DNA of 64,000 nucleotides, from the NCBI GenBank assembly GCA_964652195.1, contig CAZZBB010000080.1, forward strand, positions 56,966-120,965. Direction: 5' to 3'. The notes beneath the pieces are model-generated. The model saw nothing but the letters and a program-made list of their open reading frames with translations. It made no database searches and was not told where the DNA came from. The position numbers and the translations under genes were made by a program. Positions 35,807-45,009 of this stretch are shown here, piece after piece (positions within the stretch are counted from its first letter, which is position 1; each line of letters starts with the position of its first letter). This DNA comes from MSPOR6 sp964652195. Lineage in GTDB: Bacteria; Poribacteria; WGA-4E; WGA-3G.

Positions 35807-36880
35807 TCAGGAATTTGGATAATGCCATTTTCTAAGTGAATCGGAGGCTGATAATCCTGCCTCTTGTCCAAGAGCAAATGCTGTGGCTATAAGGTTTCTT
35901 TCACCAGAGATGATATCCCCTGCAGCATATAAACCAGCAATGGGAACTCCCTTACTATCTAACATTTGCATGTCATCATTTGCAATAATCAGTCCTTCAT
36001 CATCCGTTTGATAGTCCCATCCATTGAGAAACTTTGTATTAGGAATTAACCCTTCGTCAACTAAAAAACCATGAAAAAACAATTCGGTTCCATCAACCAT
36101 TTCAAAACCAAGTAAATCAGTTTTTTCTCCAATATGACGTTTGATTCCTGTTTCAATTATGTCAATGTTTCTCTCTTCTATTTGCTTTAGAACAGGAGAA
36201 GACATACCGTGAGGTCGTCCATTTGTAAGAATTGTAATCTTATCAGTAAAATCCTGAGCACCAATTGCTGCTTCATAGATATAGTCCCCAACACCCAGTA
36301 GAGCCAGATGTTCATTCACATGTAAATGACCATCACATCGGATACAAACATGCCAACCTTTACGGTTACCGGCGTATCTAAATACCGTGGCATACTGTTT
36401 ATATAATCGATTTTCATCAGCTTGAAACTCAATATCTGGCCATTTATCATCAAATCCAGAGGCAACTACAACTGTGCGTGATCTAAATTCTTCTATCTGT
36501 AATGGATTATCTTTTTTCAATGTAGAAGTTGATGCTTCTAAGACAAAAACACCTTCTTTTTTAGTCATATTAGTAACAAGACCATCTCTGATTTCAATCC
36601 CTGTCTTGCGTTCTTCATCCCCGAGCATGAATTCTACAACAGAACGACTTTCCATCCATTTCATCAATTCTTTAGCAAAGTTAGGTCCTATAATGCCATG
36701 GAAAACCGGTGCATCCTCTATCTCAACAGACTTAGACCAGTAAGCTCTACCACGACTGAAACTAACTTTACCCGAATGTAGAACAAGTACATGACGCATT
36801 TGATGACTTGCTGAAATCGCAGCTTGTGTCCCAGCAGGACCAGCACCAATCACTACAACATCATAAATAGTATCTGACAT
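35807..36880 (-). CDS. Thioredoxin-reductase-like FAD-dependent oxidoreductase
   Basis: 357 residues. FAD-binding VVVIGAGPAGTQAA near the start, a CIRCDG pair at about residue 200 in the place of the CATCDG redox motif of thioredoxin reductase, an NAD-domain region ALLGVGDYIYEAAI, and the closing GLYAAGDIISG block that holds the FAD. The nucleotide glycine motif (GVGDYIYEA) matches the usual G-x-G-D-S-A-x-E only partly. It could reduce a thioredoxin-like partner or a small disulfide. A GTG at 36892 adds four residues; ATG at 36880 is preferred. Stop lies 37 bases before polA. Confidence 0.8.
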   Translation of the reverse strand: MSDTIYDVVVIGAGPAGTQAAISASHQMRHVLVLHSGKVSFSRGRAYWSKSVEIEDAPVFHGIIGPNFAKELMKWMESRSVVEFMLGDEERKTGIEIRDGLVTNMTKKEGVFVLEASTSTLKKDNPLQIEEFRSRTVVVASGFDDKWPDIEFQADENRLYKQYATVFRYAGNRKGWHVCIRCDGHLHVNEHLALLGVGDYIYEAAIGAQDFTDKITILTNGRPHGMSSPVLKQIEERNIDIIETGIKRHIGEKTDLLGFEMVDGTELFFHGFLVDEGLIPNTKFLNGWDYQTDDEGLIIANDDMQMLDSKGVPIAGLYAAGDIISGERNLIATAFALGQEAGLSASDSLRKWHYPNS

Positions 36881-36951
36881 AACAATTCTCACGTAACTCA
36901 GTATCTACGTATATGCACGAAAATATATCTATATATGGTTACACTTTTTAT

Positions 36952-38397
36952 CTATATCCCATACTTTTTCCATTTATCATTTACAAGTTCAATTATTTCT
37001 TCAGACATCTGTATTTCTGGTGGCCATTCTCTATGGTATCCTTCTTCCTCCCATTTTGTTGTAGCATCAATTCCCATCTTTGATCCTGCTCCGAGTAAAG
37101 GGGCAGCGTGATCCAATACATCTACAGGTCCTTCAATGATAGTAACATCTCGTTTGGGATCGACATTACTTCCTACATAAAACAATACCTCTTCAACATT
37201 CTGTACATCTACATCTTTGTCAACCACGATTATGATCTTACTAAACATGAGCTGTCCAAGTCCCCAAAAACTGTGCATTATTTTTTTCGCATGATAAGGG
37301 TAACGTTTATCAATTGATATTAGTGCAAAGTTATGAAATACACCAAATAACGGTAGGTTCATATCAACCAATTCAGGCAGTTGTGTCTTAATTAGTGGCA
37401 TAAAGATCCGTTCAGTAGCTTTTCCCATATAACAATCTTCCATTGGTGGTTTCCCAACGATGATGGTCTGATAAATAGGATCTTTACGATGGGTAATTGC
37501 AGTAATCCGAAAAACTGGATATTCATCAGGCATTGAATAAAATCCAGTATGATCACCAAATGGTCCTTCAATACAAGTTTCATCAGGTTCAATGAAACCT
37601 TCTATAATAATATCTGCCTCCGCGGGTACCATCATGTCAATTGTCTTAGCAGGAACCATTTCTACGTTTGCTTTTCGTAGGAAGCCAGCAAATAACAACT
37701 CGTCAATACCTGATGGTAAAGGAGCTGTACCAATGTATGACATAATTGGATCACCTCCAATAGCGATACCGACTGGCATCTGTTCTCCTGCTTGTTTATA
37801 TTCCCGGTGATGTGCAGCCCCATCATGGTGAATTTGCCAATGCATCGCTAAAGTATGTGAATTAAGCTTTTGTAATCTATAGGTTCCAACATTTCTTTGT
37901 CCAGAGTGTAAGCTATGTGTAAACACTTGTGGTAAAGTAATATATTTATCAGCATCCATCGGCCAACACTTAATAAGTGGTAACTTATCCAGAGAGGCAT
38001 CTTCTCCTGTTAAAACTACATCCTGAGAAGCTCCACGTTTAACGTTTTTTGGGGGAAAGTTCGTCAATTGAGAGAGTATTCTTAGCATTTTAACTTTATC
38101 TAAGAGCGATTCTGGAGGACCGATCTTTATCATACCCTCTATCTCGTATGCGACACGTGATAGATCATCAACCCCAAGTGCCATCGCCATACGGGAATAG
38201 GAACCGTAGGTATTGATTAGTAAAGGCATATCGCTACCTTCTACATTCTCAAACAGTAATGCCGGACCCTCTGATTTACTAATCCGATCAGTGATTTCTG
38301 TTATCTCAAGATCTGGAGACACTTCAGCTTTTATCCGTTTTAATTCTCCAGCTCGATCAAGTGCTTTAACGAAATCTCTTAGACTGTCGTATGCCAT
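36952..38397 (-). CDS. UbiD family decarboxylase
   Basis: 481 residues. Prenylated-FMN-dependent decarboxylase. The whole family outline is present: LRDFVKALDRAGELKRI, GPALLFENVEGSDMP, KCWPMDADKYITLP, QRNVGTYRLQ, MPVGIAIGGDP, and EGPFGDHTGFYSMPDEYP with catalytic acidic residues, then KPPMEDCYMGKATERIF. It most closely resembles the quinone-pathway branch (menaquinone-type). No UbiX prenyltransferase partner is in the window. Cytoplasmic. AGGAG-like sequence precedes the ATG. Confidence 0.9.
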   Translation of the reverse strand: MAYDSLRDFVKALDRAGELKRIKAEVSPDLEITEITDRISKSEGPALLFENVEGSDMPLLINTYGSYSRMAMALGVDDLSRVAYEIEGMIKIGPPESLLDKVKMLRILSQLTNFPPKNVKRGASQDVVLTGEDASLDKLPLIKCWPMDADKYITLPQVFTHSLHSGQRNVGTYRLQKLNSHTLAMHWQIHHDGAAHHREYKQAGEQMPVGIAIGGDPIMSYIGTAPLPSGIDELLFAGFLRKANVEMVPAKTIDMMVPAEADIIIEGFIEPDETCIEGPFGDHTGFYSMPDEYPVFRITAITHRKDPIYQTIIVGKPPMEDCYMGKATERIFMPLIKTQLPELVDMNLPLFGVFHNFALISIDKRYPYHAKKIMHSFWGLGQLMFSKIIIVVDKDVDVQNVEEVLFYVGSNVDPKRDVTIIEGPVDVLDHAAPLLGAGSKMGIDATTKWEEEGYHREWPPEIQMSEEIIELVNDKWKKYGI

Positions 38398-38456
38398 TTA
38401 CCCTCTCCTCTGTAATAATTCATAATTGAGATCAATTTACATATTATAATAAAATA

Positions 38457-40274
38457 TCATTTCTTTAATATCTGTTTTAACCCTTCTTGATAAAGCGGGT
38501 TATTAGGTTCAATTTCAATAGCTTTTCTAATCGATTTTTCAGCAGTCTCCAAATCACCAATTTTGTAGGATATGATAGCAAGGGTATTATAATAACTGGC
38601 ATTTGAAGAATCCAATTCAATCGCAGTTCTGGCATAGGATATTGCTTTATGTAATTTCAGCTTTCGCTGATTAACCGGTTCATAGTTGGCAGCAAGATTA
38701 GCAATTAGTTGAGCCAATGCATTATATGATTTTGCTGTTCCTGAGTTGATATATGCTAACTTAGCATTATCAAAATCATTCAGCTTTTTATTTAGTTCTC
38801 CGATCATAAAATAAGTCTCGGGTAAGAAAGTATTTTGAAAATTCAAAATATCAGAATCATTAGAATCTAAATCCAGTATGATCATTCCTATTTCAACTAC
38901 TTTATTAAGCGATGACAATGCCTCTGGATATTTCTCTACATTGGCATAGCAGATTCCAATGTAATGATACAACTCTACATCGTTGGGATTTATAGTAATT
39001 GATGCTTGAAATGCTGAAATAGCGTCAGAATATGATTGTTGAGTCATGAGAATTAGACCTATTTTCTTATAGGATTCAGCTTCTACAGATAAATTACGTT
39101 TTTCAGAATTATTAACACTCAGTGAGACTGCTTGTCGGTAATGGTTCAATGCCAAATCATGCTTGTGTTGCATTAGATATGTCAACCCAAGTGATGCGTG
39201 TGCATTAGCAAATTTTGGGTTTAATGCCAATGCTCTTTCTTGTGATTGAATTGCTTCAGGAAACCTTTTTAACATAGTATATGCAATCCCAATCCCATTA
39301 TATGCTTCTACTACTTTGGAATTCAATCCAATAGCCTTTTCATATTCAAAGACAGCCTTTTCATAATCATTGGAATTTAGGTAATATCTCGCTATATTTG
39401 CTTGTATTTTGGCTTTCTCAGTCTGGCTATTTGTTCTTTGGAATGCACTTCTTAACTTATTCAATGGTTCAACAATTGTCTTCTGTTCTTGAAATAAACG
39501 CATTTTTTCTCGTGCAGCATCCCTATTCCCAATTCGTAGATGTACCTGAGATAAGTTATAGAGGGATTGAATTAATTCAGGATCCTCTGAGTAAGCTTTT
39601 TCATAAGCATTGATAGAATCAATATTCCGGTTGTCTTGAGCATATAGTATACCTAACTGATAATATGCTTCTGCAAATGTAGGACGAAAGGAAACAGCCT
39701 TTTCTTGATATTTTACTGCCATGGATGTATTACCAAGTTTACTATATATGTTCCCTAACTGGTGTAAAATCATGACATCTTCCGGTATAATGTCTAATGC
39801 AGTTTTATACGCCTTTAATGCTTCTTTGTACCGATGCAATTGAGATAATGCTGCACCAAAAGCCGCATGAATATGTGCATGATTCGGATTATATTGAATC
39901 GCTTTCCTATACGCTTTTATAGCATTATCATACTCTTCAAGTCCAGCATACGATAAACCTAAACCATAATAAGCTTGAATTATAGTTTCTATTTTTTTGG
40001 TTGATTCAGATTCAGTATTAATTATATATTGATATTCTACAGACCCAGACCTGTAATTTTCAATCTTCAGATATATTTGTGCTAATTCCAATCTTATATC
40101 TACTTGTTGTGGGTTTAATGAAAGTTGCTTTTGTAGAGAATCAATCTTATCTATAATTGGTAGATTCTTAGTACTTTGACACCACCCAATGGGTGAACTG
40201 AGTAATAGACAACAGTTCGTCAATACGGTAATCCATAATACAATTAGACTATAGAGACGATTACATTTAATCAT
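38457..40274 (-). CDS. Secreted/membrane-anchored TPR-repeat protein
   Basis: 605 residues. An N-terminal hydrophobic segment (residues 9-30, ending before CQSTKN) acts as signal peptide or anchor. The rest is about a dozen tetratricopeptide repeats, for example YDNAIKAYRKAIQYNPNH, YEKAVFEYEKAIGLN and FPEAIQSQERALALNPK, and the last repeat LETAEKSIRKAIEIEPN. TPR arrays scaffold protein complexes, in the periplasm here. No enzymatic domain is visible. Transcribed after the DUF1080-like gene but separated by a terminator. Confidence 0.85.
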   Translation of the reverse strand: MIKCNRLYSLIVLWITVLTNCCLLLSSPIGWCQSTKNLPIIDKIDSLQKQLSLNPQQVDIRLELAQIYLKIENYRSGSVEYQYIINTESESTKKIETIIQAYYGLGLSYAGLEEYDNAIKAYRKAIQYNPNHAHIHAAFGAALSQLHRYKEALKAYKTALDIIPEDVMILHQLGNIYSKLGNTSMAVKYQEKAVSFRPTFAEAYYQLGILYAQDNRNIDSINAYEKAYSEDPELIQSLYNLSQVHLRIGNRDAAREKMRLFQEQKTIVEPLNKLRSAFQRTNSQTEKAKIQANIARYYLNSNDYEKAVFEYEKAIGLNSKVVEAYNGIGIAYTMLKRFPEAIQSQERALALNPKFANAHASLGLTYLMQHKHDLALNHYRQAVSLSVNNSEKRNLSVEAESYKKIGLILMTQQSYSDAISAFQASITINPNDVELYHYIGICYANVEKYPEALSSLNKVVEIGMIILDLDSNDSDILNFQNTFLPETYFMIGELNKKLNDFDNAKLAYINSGTAKSYNALAQLIANLAANYEPVNQRKLKLHKAISYARTAIELDSSNASYYNTLAIISYKIGDLETAEKSIRKAIEIEPNNPLYQEGLKQILKK

Positions 40275-40302
40275 AACATATACTTAAGATATATAGATGA
40301 AA

Positions 40303-40335
40303 GGGAGGCGTTTAGTAATTTTAAACGCCTCCCTA
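40303..40335 (-). terminator. 13-bp GC-rich hairpin terminator
   Basis: Perfect stem 40303-40315 with 40323-40335, 7-base loop, 39 bases after the stop of the DUF1080-like gene. The stem is GC-rich near its base; T run after it is modest. Confidence 0.7.
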
Positions 40336-40373
40336 AATCAGTTGAAACCTATATTTGAGATATAATAGTGAAT

Positions 40374-41036
40374 CTAATGACGATCTTTGATTCCTCCCCA
40401 TATTGTGGTTACTTTATCCTGAGGTTCAACAGGAACACCGTGTCCTTCAATTTCATTTCCCGATACTTTGAAGTCATCAAAGCTTGCTGCTGTTTGCCAT
40501 CCCCAGACACCGGCTTGTCCAGCACCATACACATCATCTTTTACTTCACCTTGGAATTCACCATCAATTGTAAGACTGAAAGTATCACCTTCAACGGAAA
40601 CTTTCATTTCAAACCATTTACCGTTTTCAATTTTTACATTTTTTGCTGGGAGTTGGCCACGATTATCACGTGCAGTCCAACCTCCCGTCTTATGTCGCCA
40701 AAATTCAGTTTTGTTGTTAGGAACATTGAGATAGAAGACATAATACTCCATTTCACTTTTTGCACGAACTATTAAACCTGCCCAATTCCCTGAATCAAGA
40801 CGAACTTTCGCCTCTACTGTATAATTCTTCCAACCGGTATCTCCTACCAGGGAATGTTCAGCTTGGGCACCTAATGTAAGCTGGTAACTACCATCATTCA
40901 GTCCCCATGTCCCATTAGACACCTTCCACCCATCCGCATGAGAGTCAAATGTCCATAGTTGATCACCAGCATAACCGAGTGTAGTTGCGAATGCAATTAG
41001 CACAAATACAATGAAAATCGAAAATTTCAATTTCAT
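40374..41036 (-). CDS. Secreted DUF1080/LamG-like protein A
   Basis: 220 residues. Signal peptide ends near GYAGDQ. The body is a jelly-roll of the 3-keto-disaccharide hydrolase/LamG type: LWTFDSHADGWKVSNGTW, EHSLVGDTGWKNYTVEAKV, WAGLIVRAKSEMEYYVFYLN, and GQAGVWGWQTAASFDDFKV. It probably binds or cleaves a glycan outside the cytoplasm. A tandem paralogue is directly upstream (43 bases). The extreme C-terminus, KVTTIWGGIK, matches an unexplained tail also seen in the LamG protein at 47 kb. Confidence 0.82.
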   Translation of the reverse strand: MKLKFSIFIVFVLIAFATTLGYAGDQLWTFDSHADGWKVSNGTWGLNDGSYQLTLGAQAEHSLVGDTGWKNYTVEAKVRLDSGNWAGLIVRAKSEMEYYVFYLNVPNNKTEFWRHKTGGWTARDNRGQLPAKNVKIENGKWFEMKVSVEGDTFSLTIDGEFQGEVKDDVYGAGQAGVWGWQTAASFDDFKVSGNEIEGHGVPVEPQDKVTTIWGGIKDRH

Positions 41037-41079
41037 AAATTCTCCTTAATCAACAAATAATATAAATAGAATAGAACTC

Positions 41080-41760
41080 TTATAGCGATTCTCTCAAACT
41101 TCCCCAAGTAGTAGTAAGTTTGCTTTTTGGATTTACATCCAATGTATCCACTATGTTTTTACCAGTTACAGTAAAATCGTCGAAACTAACGCCAGTTTGC
41201 CAACCCCATACACCAACTTGACCATTACCGTAATCACCGTTCTGATCTTCGCTCTGTTTCTCATCATTTAGAAAATATGTAAAGGAATCACCACTTACTT
41301 CAATTTTCATATCCAACCATTTTCCGTTCTCAATTTTCACATTACCAACAGCTGGAATTTGCTTTAAGTTCTGTCGTGAATCCCAATTTGGTTTTGTATG
41401 TTTCCAAAGCTCTGTTTTATTATTAGGAACATTCAGGTAGTAAACATAGTATTCATGTTCACTCTTAGCACGAAAAACAAGACCACCCCAGTTTCCAGCG
41501 TCAAGTCGCACTTTCGCCTCAATAGTATAGTTATCCCAATCTTCCTCACCGACGAGGGAATGCTCAGCCACACCACCTTTTTGTAATTGATAAATACCAT
41601 CAGTAACGGACCAATTGCCATTAGCTGCTTTCCACCCTTCAGCATCTTTTTTAAAATCCCAAAGTTGTGTACCTGCATATGAGTGGATTGTGATTAGTGT
41701 ACAACTAAGAACTAAAATACAAAGAATACAAATTCTCTTAAAATTAATATAATCTACCAT
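41080..41760 (-). CDS. Secreted DUF1080/LamG-like protein B
   Basis: 226 residues, clear paralogue of the next gene. A signal peptide (CILCILVLSCTLITIHSYAG) precedes LWDFKKDAEGWKAANGNW, EHSLVGEEDWDNYTIEAKV, WGGLVFRAKSEHEYYVYYLN and GQVGVWGWQTGVSFDDFTV. It ends with KLTTTWGSLRE, the shared tail. The ATG at 41760 is preferred over a GTG at 41772, because the GGGG stretch is correctly spaced for the ATG. Glycan binding is inferred; no ligand evidence. Confidence 0.82.
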   Translation of the reverse strand: MVDYINFKRICILCILVLSCTLITIHSYAGTQLWDFKKDAEGWKAANGNWSVTDGIYQLQKGGVAEHSLVGEEDWDNYTIEAKVRLDAGNWGGLVFRAKSEHEYYVYYLNVPNNKTELWKHTKPNWDSRQNLKQIPAVGNVKIENGKWLDMKIEVSGDSFTYFLNDEKQSEDQNGDYGNGQVGVWGWQTGVSFDDFTVTGKNIVDTLDVNPKSKLTTTWGSLRESL

Positions 41761-42089
41761 ATACTCATTCACCCCTATATATGTTATTACTTAAATTCAT
41801 CATTGTTCTTACAGAGAATGTCTAATTGATTTAATAGAATAAGCATAACGCGGAAAAATGTCAACTATAAAACCCTACACCGTGAATAGATAACCTCAGG
41901 CAATTTCCTGAGTAGAATACCTTTTTGTACCTATGATCCATTTCTTCTTAAATTGTTATAAAATTTGGATGCTCACGTTGGCGTGTAACGCATTTTTCAA
42001 ATGAATCCGATATAATATACTGCTAAAATCATTACAACGCAAATTTCAGATATACCCGTACCAGTATTGAATTTATCAATTTCTTTGTA

Positions 42090-42686
42090 TTATCCAAAGG
42101 CAGTTTCAAAACGTTGTCGGAGTATATCAGGACTGGTATGCATATAAATAAGTGTAGCATCCAAACTTGAATGGCCTAATGCAATGCGAACAGATTCTAA
42201 ATCATTTGTTGCTCGGTAAAGTTCGGTCCCAAAAGTGTGTCGTAAGTCGTGTGGTGTAAATCTAAGACCTAACATGTTAGATGCTGCTTCCATAATCCGT
42301 TGAAAATCTCTCGGTGCTAATCGATTCTTTGTGCGTAAAGTGCAGAATAATGGACTTTCTAATCTATCTTCTTCTCCGCGTTCCATTTTCCAGTCAATAA
42401 ATACTCTAAAGGCATCCCTTATGTCATTCACGAGAGGTATTCTTCTTGATACTTTATTTTTTGCTATTTCTGCCCGTACTTCTAAGGTTGTAACAATATT
42501 TCCAAATTTCAGAATATCCCCAATGTTCATACCACATGCTTCTGAATTTCTAAGACCAGTTCTTAGACAGAAATGCACCAACATTCTATCTCGTTCTCTA
42601 TTTTTTAGTGCATCTAAAAGTACTTGTTGTTGTAATTCATCCAGAACTCGGGGTTGTTGTATTTTTCTTCTTTTCGTTTTTTCCAT
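42090..42686 (-). CDS. Tyrosine recombinase, catalytic domain only
   Basis: 198 residues. All residues of the catalytic set are visible: Arg46 in TGLRNSEA, Lys78 in the KNKVSRR hairpin, His146 and Arg149 in HDLRHTF, His172 in LGHSSL and Tyr181 in YMHTS. The N-terminal core-binding domain of XerC/D-type enzymes (about 100 residues) is absent; the sequence begins MEKTKRRKIQQPRVLD right before the catalytic fold. It may be a truncated integrase or a minimal recombinase. A dyad-symmetric sequence lies 65 bases upstream. No phage or integron genes adjoin. Confidence 0.88.
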   Translation of the reverse strand: MEKTKRRKIQQPRVLDELQQQVLLDALKNRERDRMLVHFCLRTGLRNSEACGMNIGDILKFGNIVTTLEVRAEIAKNKVSRRIPLVNDIRDAFRVFIDWKMERGEEDRLESPLFCTLRTKNRLAPRDFQRIMEAASNMLGLRFTPHDLRHTFGTELYRATNDLESVRIALGHSSLDATLIYMHTSPDILRQRFETAFG

Positions 42687-42750
42687 TTATGGTCTCCACC
42701 AGAATTTTGACATTTTCAATTCTAACATGCTTGATTAAAGTGGTCAATAT

Positions 42751-42786
42751 TTTAATGACGCTTTGCACGTACAATACGTCATTAAA
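42751..42786. repeat. Dyad sequence upstream of the recombinase
   Basis: 10-bp perfect inverted arms 42751-42760 and 42777-42786, 16-base centre. The size and spacing resemble either a recombinase core site or an operator for the adjacent integrase gene. Confidence 0.45.
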
Positions 42787-43034
42787 TGCTGGTATAGTTA
42801 CACTTTATATCATGTTATTCCTTTTCTCATCTTCTGAATAATTTGAGAACCATCTATTTTTGAAATACGTTGATTTAGTATTTGGGATGATGTATTCTTT
42901 TAATCTACAACCTGTTATTTAACTTTAAATTTTTACAGAAGTACTTCTCTTTATTAATAATTTGTAATTTGTTCCATATAATGTATTAATTACTTTGTTA
43001 CCTTATAATATACGAAAATAGTGGAGGAAAATTC
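42787..43034. other. AT-rich intergenic region
   Basis: Divergent spacer between recombinase and the BMP-type gene. A TATAAT occurs at 43004-43009, but no convincing -35 box is at the usual distance. Confidence 0.45.
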
Positions 43035-44033
43035 TTGCTTAAGAAATTGTTGTATATCATACCTGTATTAATTCTCTATTGCTCTCTATCTAATGTTCAT
43101 TCTGCAAGAATAAATGTTGGTTTGATTTATGATGTGCGCGGTCGTGGAGATCTTTCTTTTTGTGATGCTGCATACGCAGGAGCAGAAAAGGCTTCCCAAA
43201 AGTGGGATATCAAACTGAAAGAAGTCAATCCTGGTCAAAGTACCGATATCGAAAGGGCTGTACGGGGCTTAGCGAAATTAAAGTATGATTTAATAATTGG
43301 GGTTGGATTCCTCTTTAGAGAACCCATGAATCGAGTTGCGGGGGACTTTCCCAATACTAATTTTGTTCTGATAGATGCTGAAGCAAATCCTTCGAATGTG
43401 GCTTCATTAATATATAAAGCACACGAGGGAACATTTCTCGCTGGTATAATAGCATCAATGAAAACTGATACAATGAAAGTTGGGTTTATTGGCGGAATGA
43501 AAATCCCTCTCGTTGAAGCATTTGAAATTGGGTATGAAGCTGGGATTAAGACAATTAATCCTAAAATTGAACTTCTATCTAATTATGTTGGTGTCACACC
43601 CCAAGCATTCGATGATCCTGCAAAGGGTAAAGAGTTAGCTCTATCACAATATAAAAAAGGTGTAGATATAATTCTTGCTGCCGCAGGAGCAAGCGGATTA
43701 GGTGTTCTTGAAGCTGCAAAAGAAACAAAGAAATATATTATATGGGTAGATTCCAATGGAAATAGTCTTGCTCCAGGTTTAGTTCTTACGAGTATAATTA
43801 AAGGTGTAGAGTTATCGGTATATCAATCTATAGAAAATGTCGTTAATGGAACATTTTCCGGGGGACTTAAAAGCTATGGTCTAAAAGAGGGTGGAGTCGA
43901 GTATATTGTTGATGATGCTAATAAGGATTTACTATCGGATACGATCATTCAGAAGGTTGAAGATTATAAGTCTAAAATTATAACTGGTGATATTTTGGTA
44001 CCCAGCCATCGTGAAAAGAATAAAAAGGAATAA
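43035..44033 (+). CDS. BMP-family (PnrA/Med-type) substrate-binding lipoprotein-like protein
   Basis: 332 residues. A TTG start with GGAGG 7 nt upstream. Signal peptide ends at NVHSA. The BMP family core is present: VGLIYDVRGRGDLSFCDAAYAG, a DLIIGVGF strand, AHEGTFLAGIIASM, KVGFIGGMKIPLVEAFEIGY, and VDIILAAAGASGLGVLEAA. These bind nucleosides or related compounds for ABC import. No lipobox cysteine is seen and no permease or ATPase gene is beside it. It leads a three-gene series with a hydroxyacid dehydrogenase and a hydantoinase. Confidence 0.88.
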   Translation: MLKKLLYIIPVLILYCSLSNVHSARINVGLIYDVRGRGDLSFCDAAYAGAEKASQKWDIKLKEVNPGQSTDIERAVRGLAKLKYDLIIGVGFLFREPMNRVAGDFPNTNFVLIDAEANPSNVASLIYKAHEGTFLAGIIASMKTDTMKVGFIGGMKIPLVEAFEIGYEAGIKTINPKIELLSNYVGVTPQAFDDPAKGKELALSQYKKGVDIILAAAGASGLGVLEAAKETKKYIIWVDSNGNSLAPGLVLTSIIKGVELSVYQSIENVVNGTFSGGLKSYGLKEGGVEYIVDDANKDLLSDTIIQKVEDYKSKIITGDILVPSHREKNKKE

Positions 44034-44035
44034 TT

Positions 44036-44995
44036 GTGAATAAGTTAACAATTGTTGTACCTGGTGATTCTCCACCTCAAATTCAAGGTTCGGTACATTT
44101 GGAACGATTGAAACCGTATGGAAAGGTCGTTGTATATACAGATCGTCCAGAAAATGCTGAAGAGAAAATTAAACGTGCAAAGAATGCTGATATCCTAATA
44201 AATTCACGAGGAATGGTTAAATGGCGCGAGGATGTATTACCTTTTTTACCAAAATTGAAATTAATTTCTCTATGTTCTATAGGTACTGATATGATTGCAC
44301 TTAATGAAGCTAAGAAAAGAGGTATAGTAGTTTGTAATCAACCGGGACGAACAGCACCTGTTGTCGCAGAACATAGCTTTGGTTTGATGTTTGCTCTTGC
44401 AAAACGCGCTGCATTTATGACATCGTCATTGAAAGATGGAAATTGGCCACGAATGGATAATGTGTATTTACAAGGAAAAACATTGGGAATCATCGGTACT
44501 GGACATATTGGTTCAGAAATGGCACGTCTTGGCAATGCAATTGGTATGAATGTAGTAGGTTGGACTTATCATCCCTCTGATGAACGCGCAAAAAAGTTGG
44601 ATATTCGATATGTTGAATTCGAGGATCTTCTTAGAATCTCTGACGTTGTTAGTCTACATGTTAAACTTACAGAAGATAGCATTCATTTAATTGGTGAGCA
44701 TGAATTATCTATAATGAAGCCGAATGCACTTATAGTTAATGTTGCTCGAGGTCAAGTAATTGATGTAGATGCTCTTATTCAATCCTTAAATAATGGTGAT
44801 ATTGGTGGTGCGGGGATAGATGTATATGATCAAGAACCATTGCCAAATAATCATCCTCTTTTAACATGTGAGCAAGTGATATTGACTCCACATTGTGCTG
44901 ACATGACACCTGAGGGTGTTGATCTTCTAAATGAAGGTGCAGTAGATAATATCATCGCATTTTTAACAGGTTCACCAATAAACGTTGTAGTGTAA
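44036..44995 (+). CDS. D-2-hydroxyacid dehydrogenase
   Basis: 319 residues. GTG start with AAAAAGGAA 6 nt upstream, two bases after the preceding stop. The NAD-binding motif GIIGTGHIGSEMARLG is in the middle, with the substrate arginine in NVARGQVID, the acid in DVYDQEPLP and a catalytic histidine in TPHCAD. It reduces or oxidises a 2-keto/2-hydroxy acid with NAD(H); phosphoglycerate-dehydrogenase-like. The substrate is unknown but presumably relates to the hydantoinase downstream. Confidence 0.9.
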   Translation: MNKLTIVVPGDSPPQIQGSVHLERLKPYGKVVVYTDRPENAEEKIKRAKNADILINSRGMVKWREDVLPFLPKLKLISLCSIGTDMIALNEAKKRGIVVCNQPGRTAPVVAEHSFGLMFALAKRAAFMTSSLKDGNWPRMDNVYLQGKTLGIIGTGHIGSEMARLGNAIGMNVVGWTYHPSDERAKKLDIRYVEFEDLLRISDVVSLHVKLTEDSIHLIGEHELSIMKPNALIVNVARGQVIDVDALIQSLNNGDIGGAGIDVYDQEPLPNNHPLLTCEQVILTPHCADMTPEGVDLLNEGAVDNIIAFLTGSPINVVV

Positions 44996-45009
44996 TCTAA
45001 AAGGTATTC

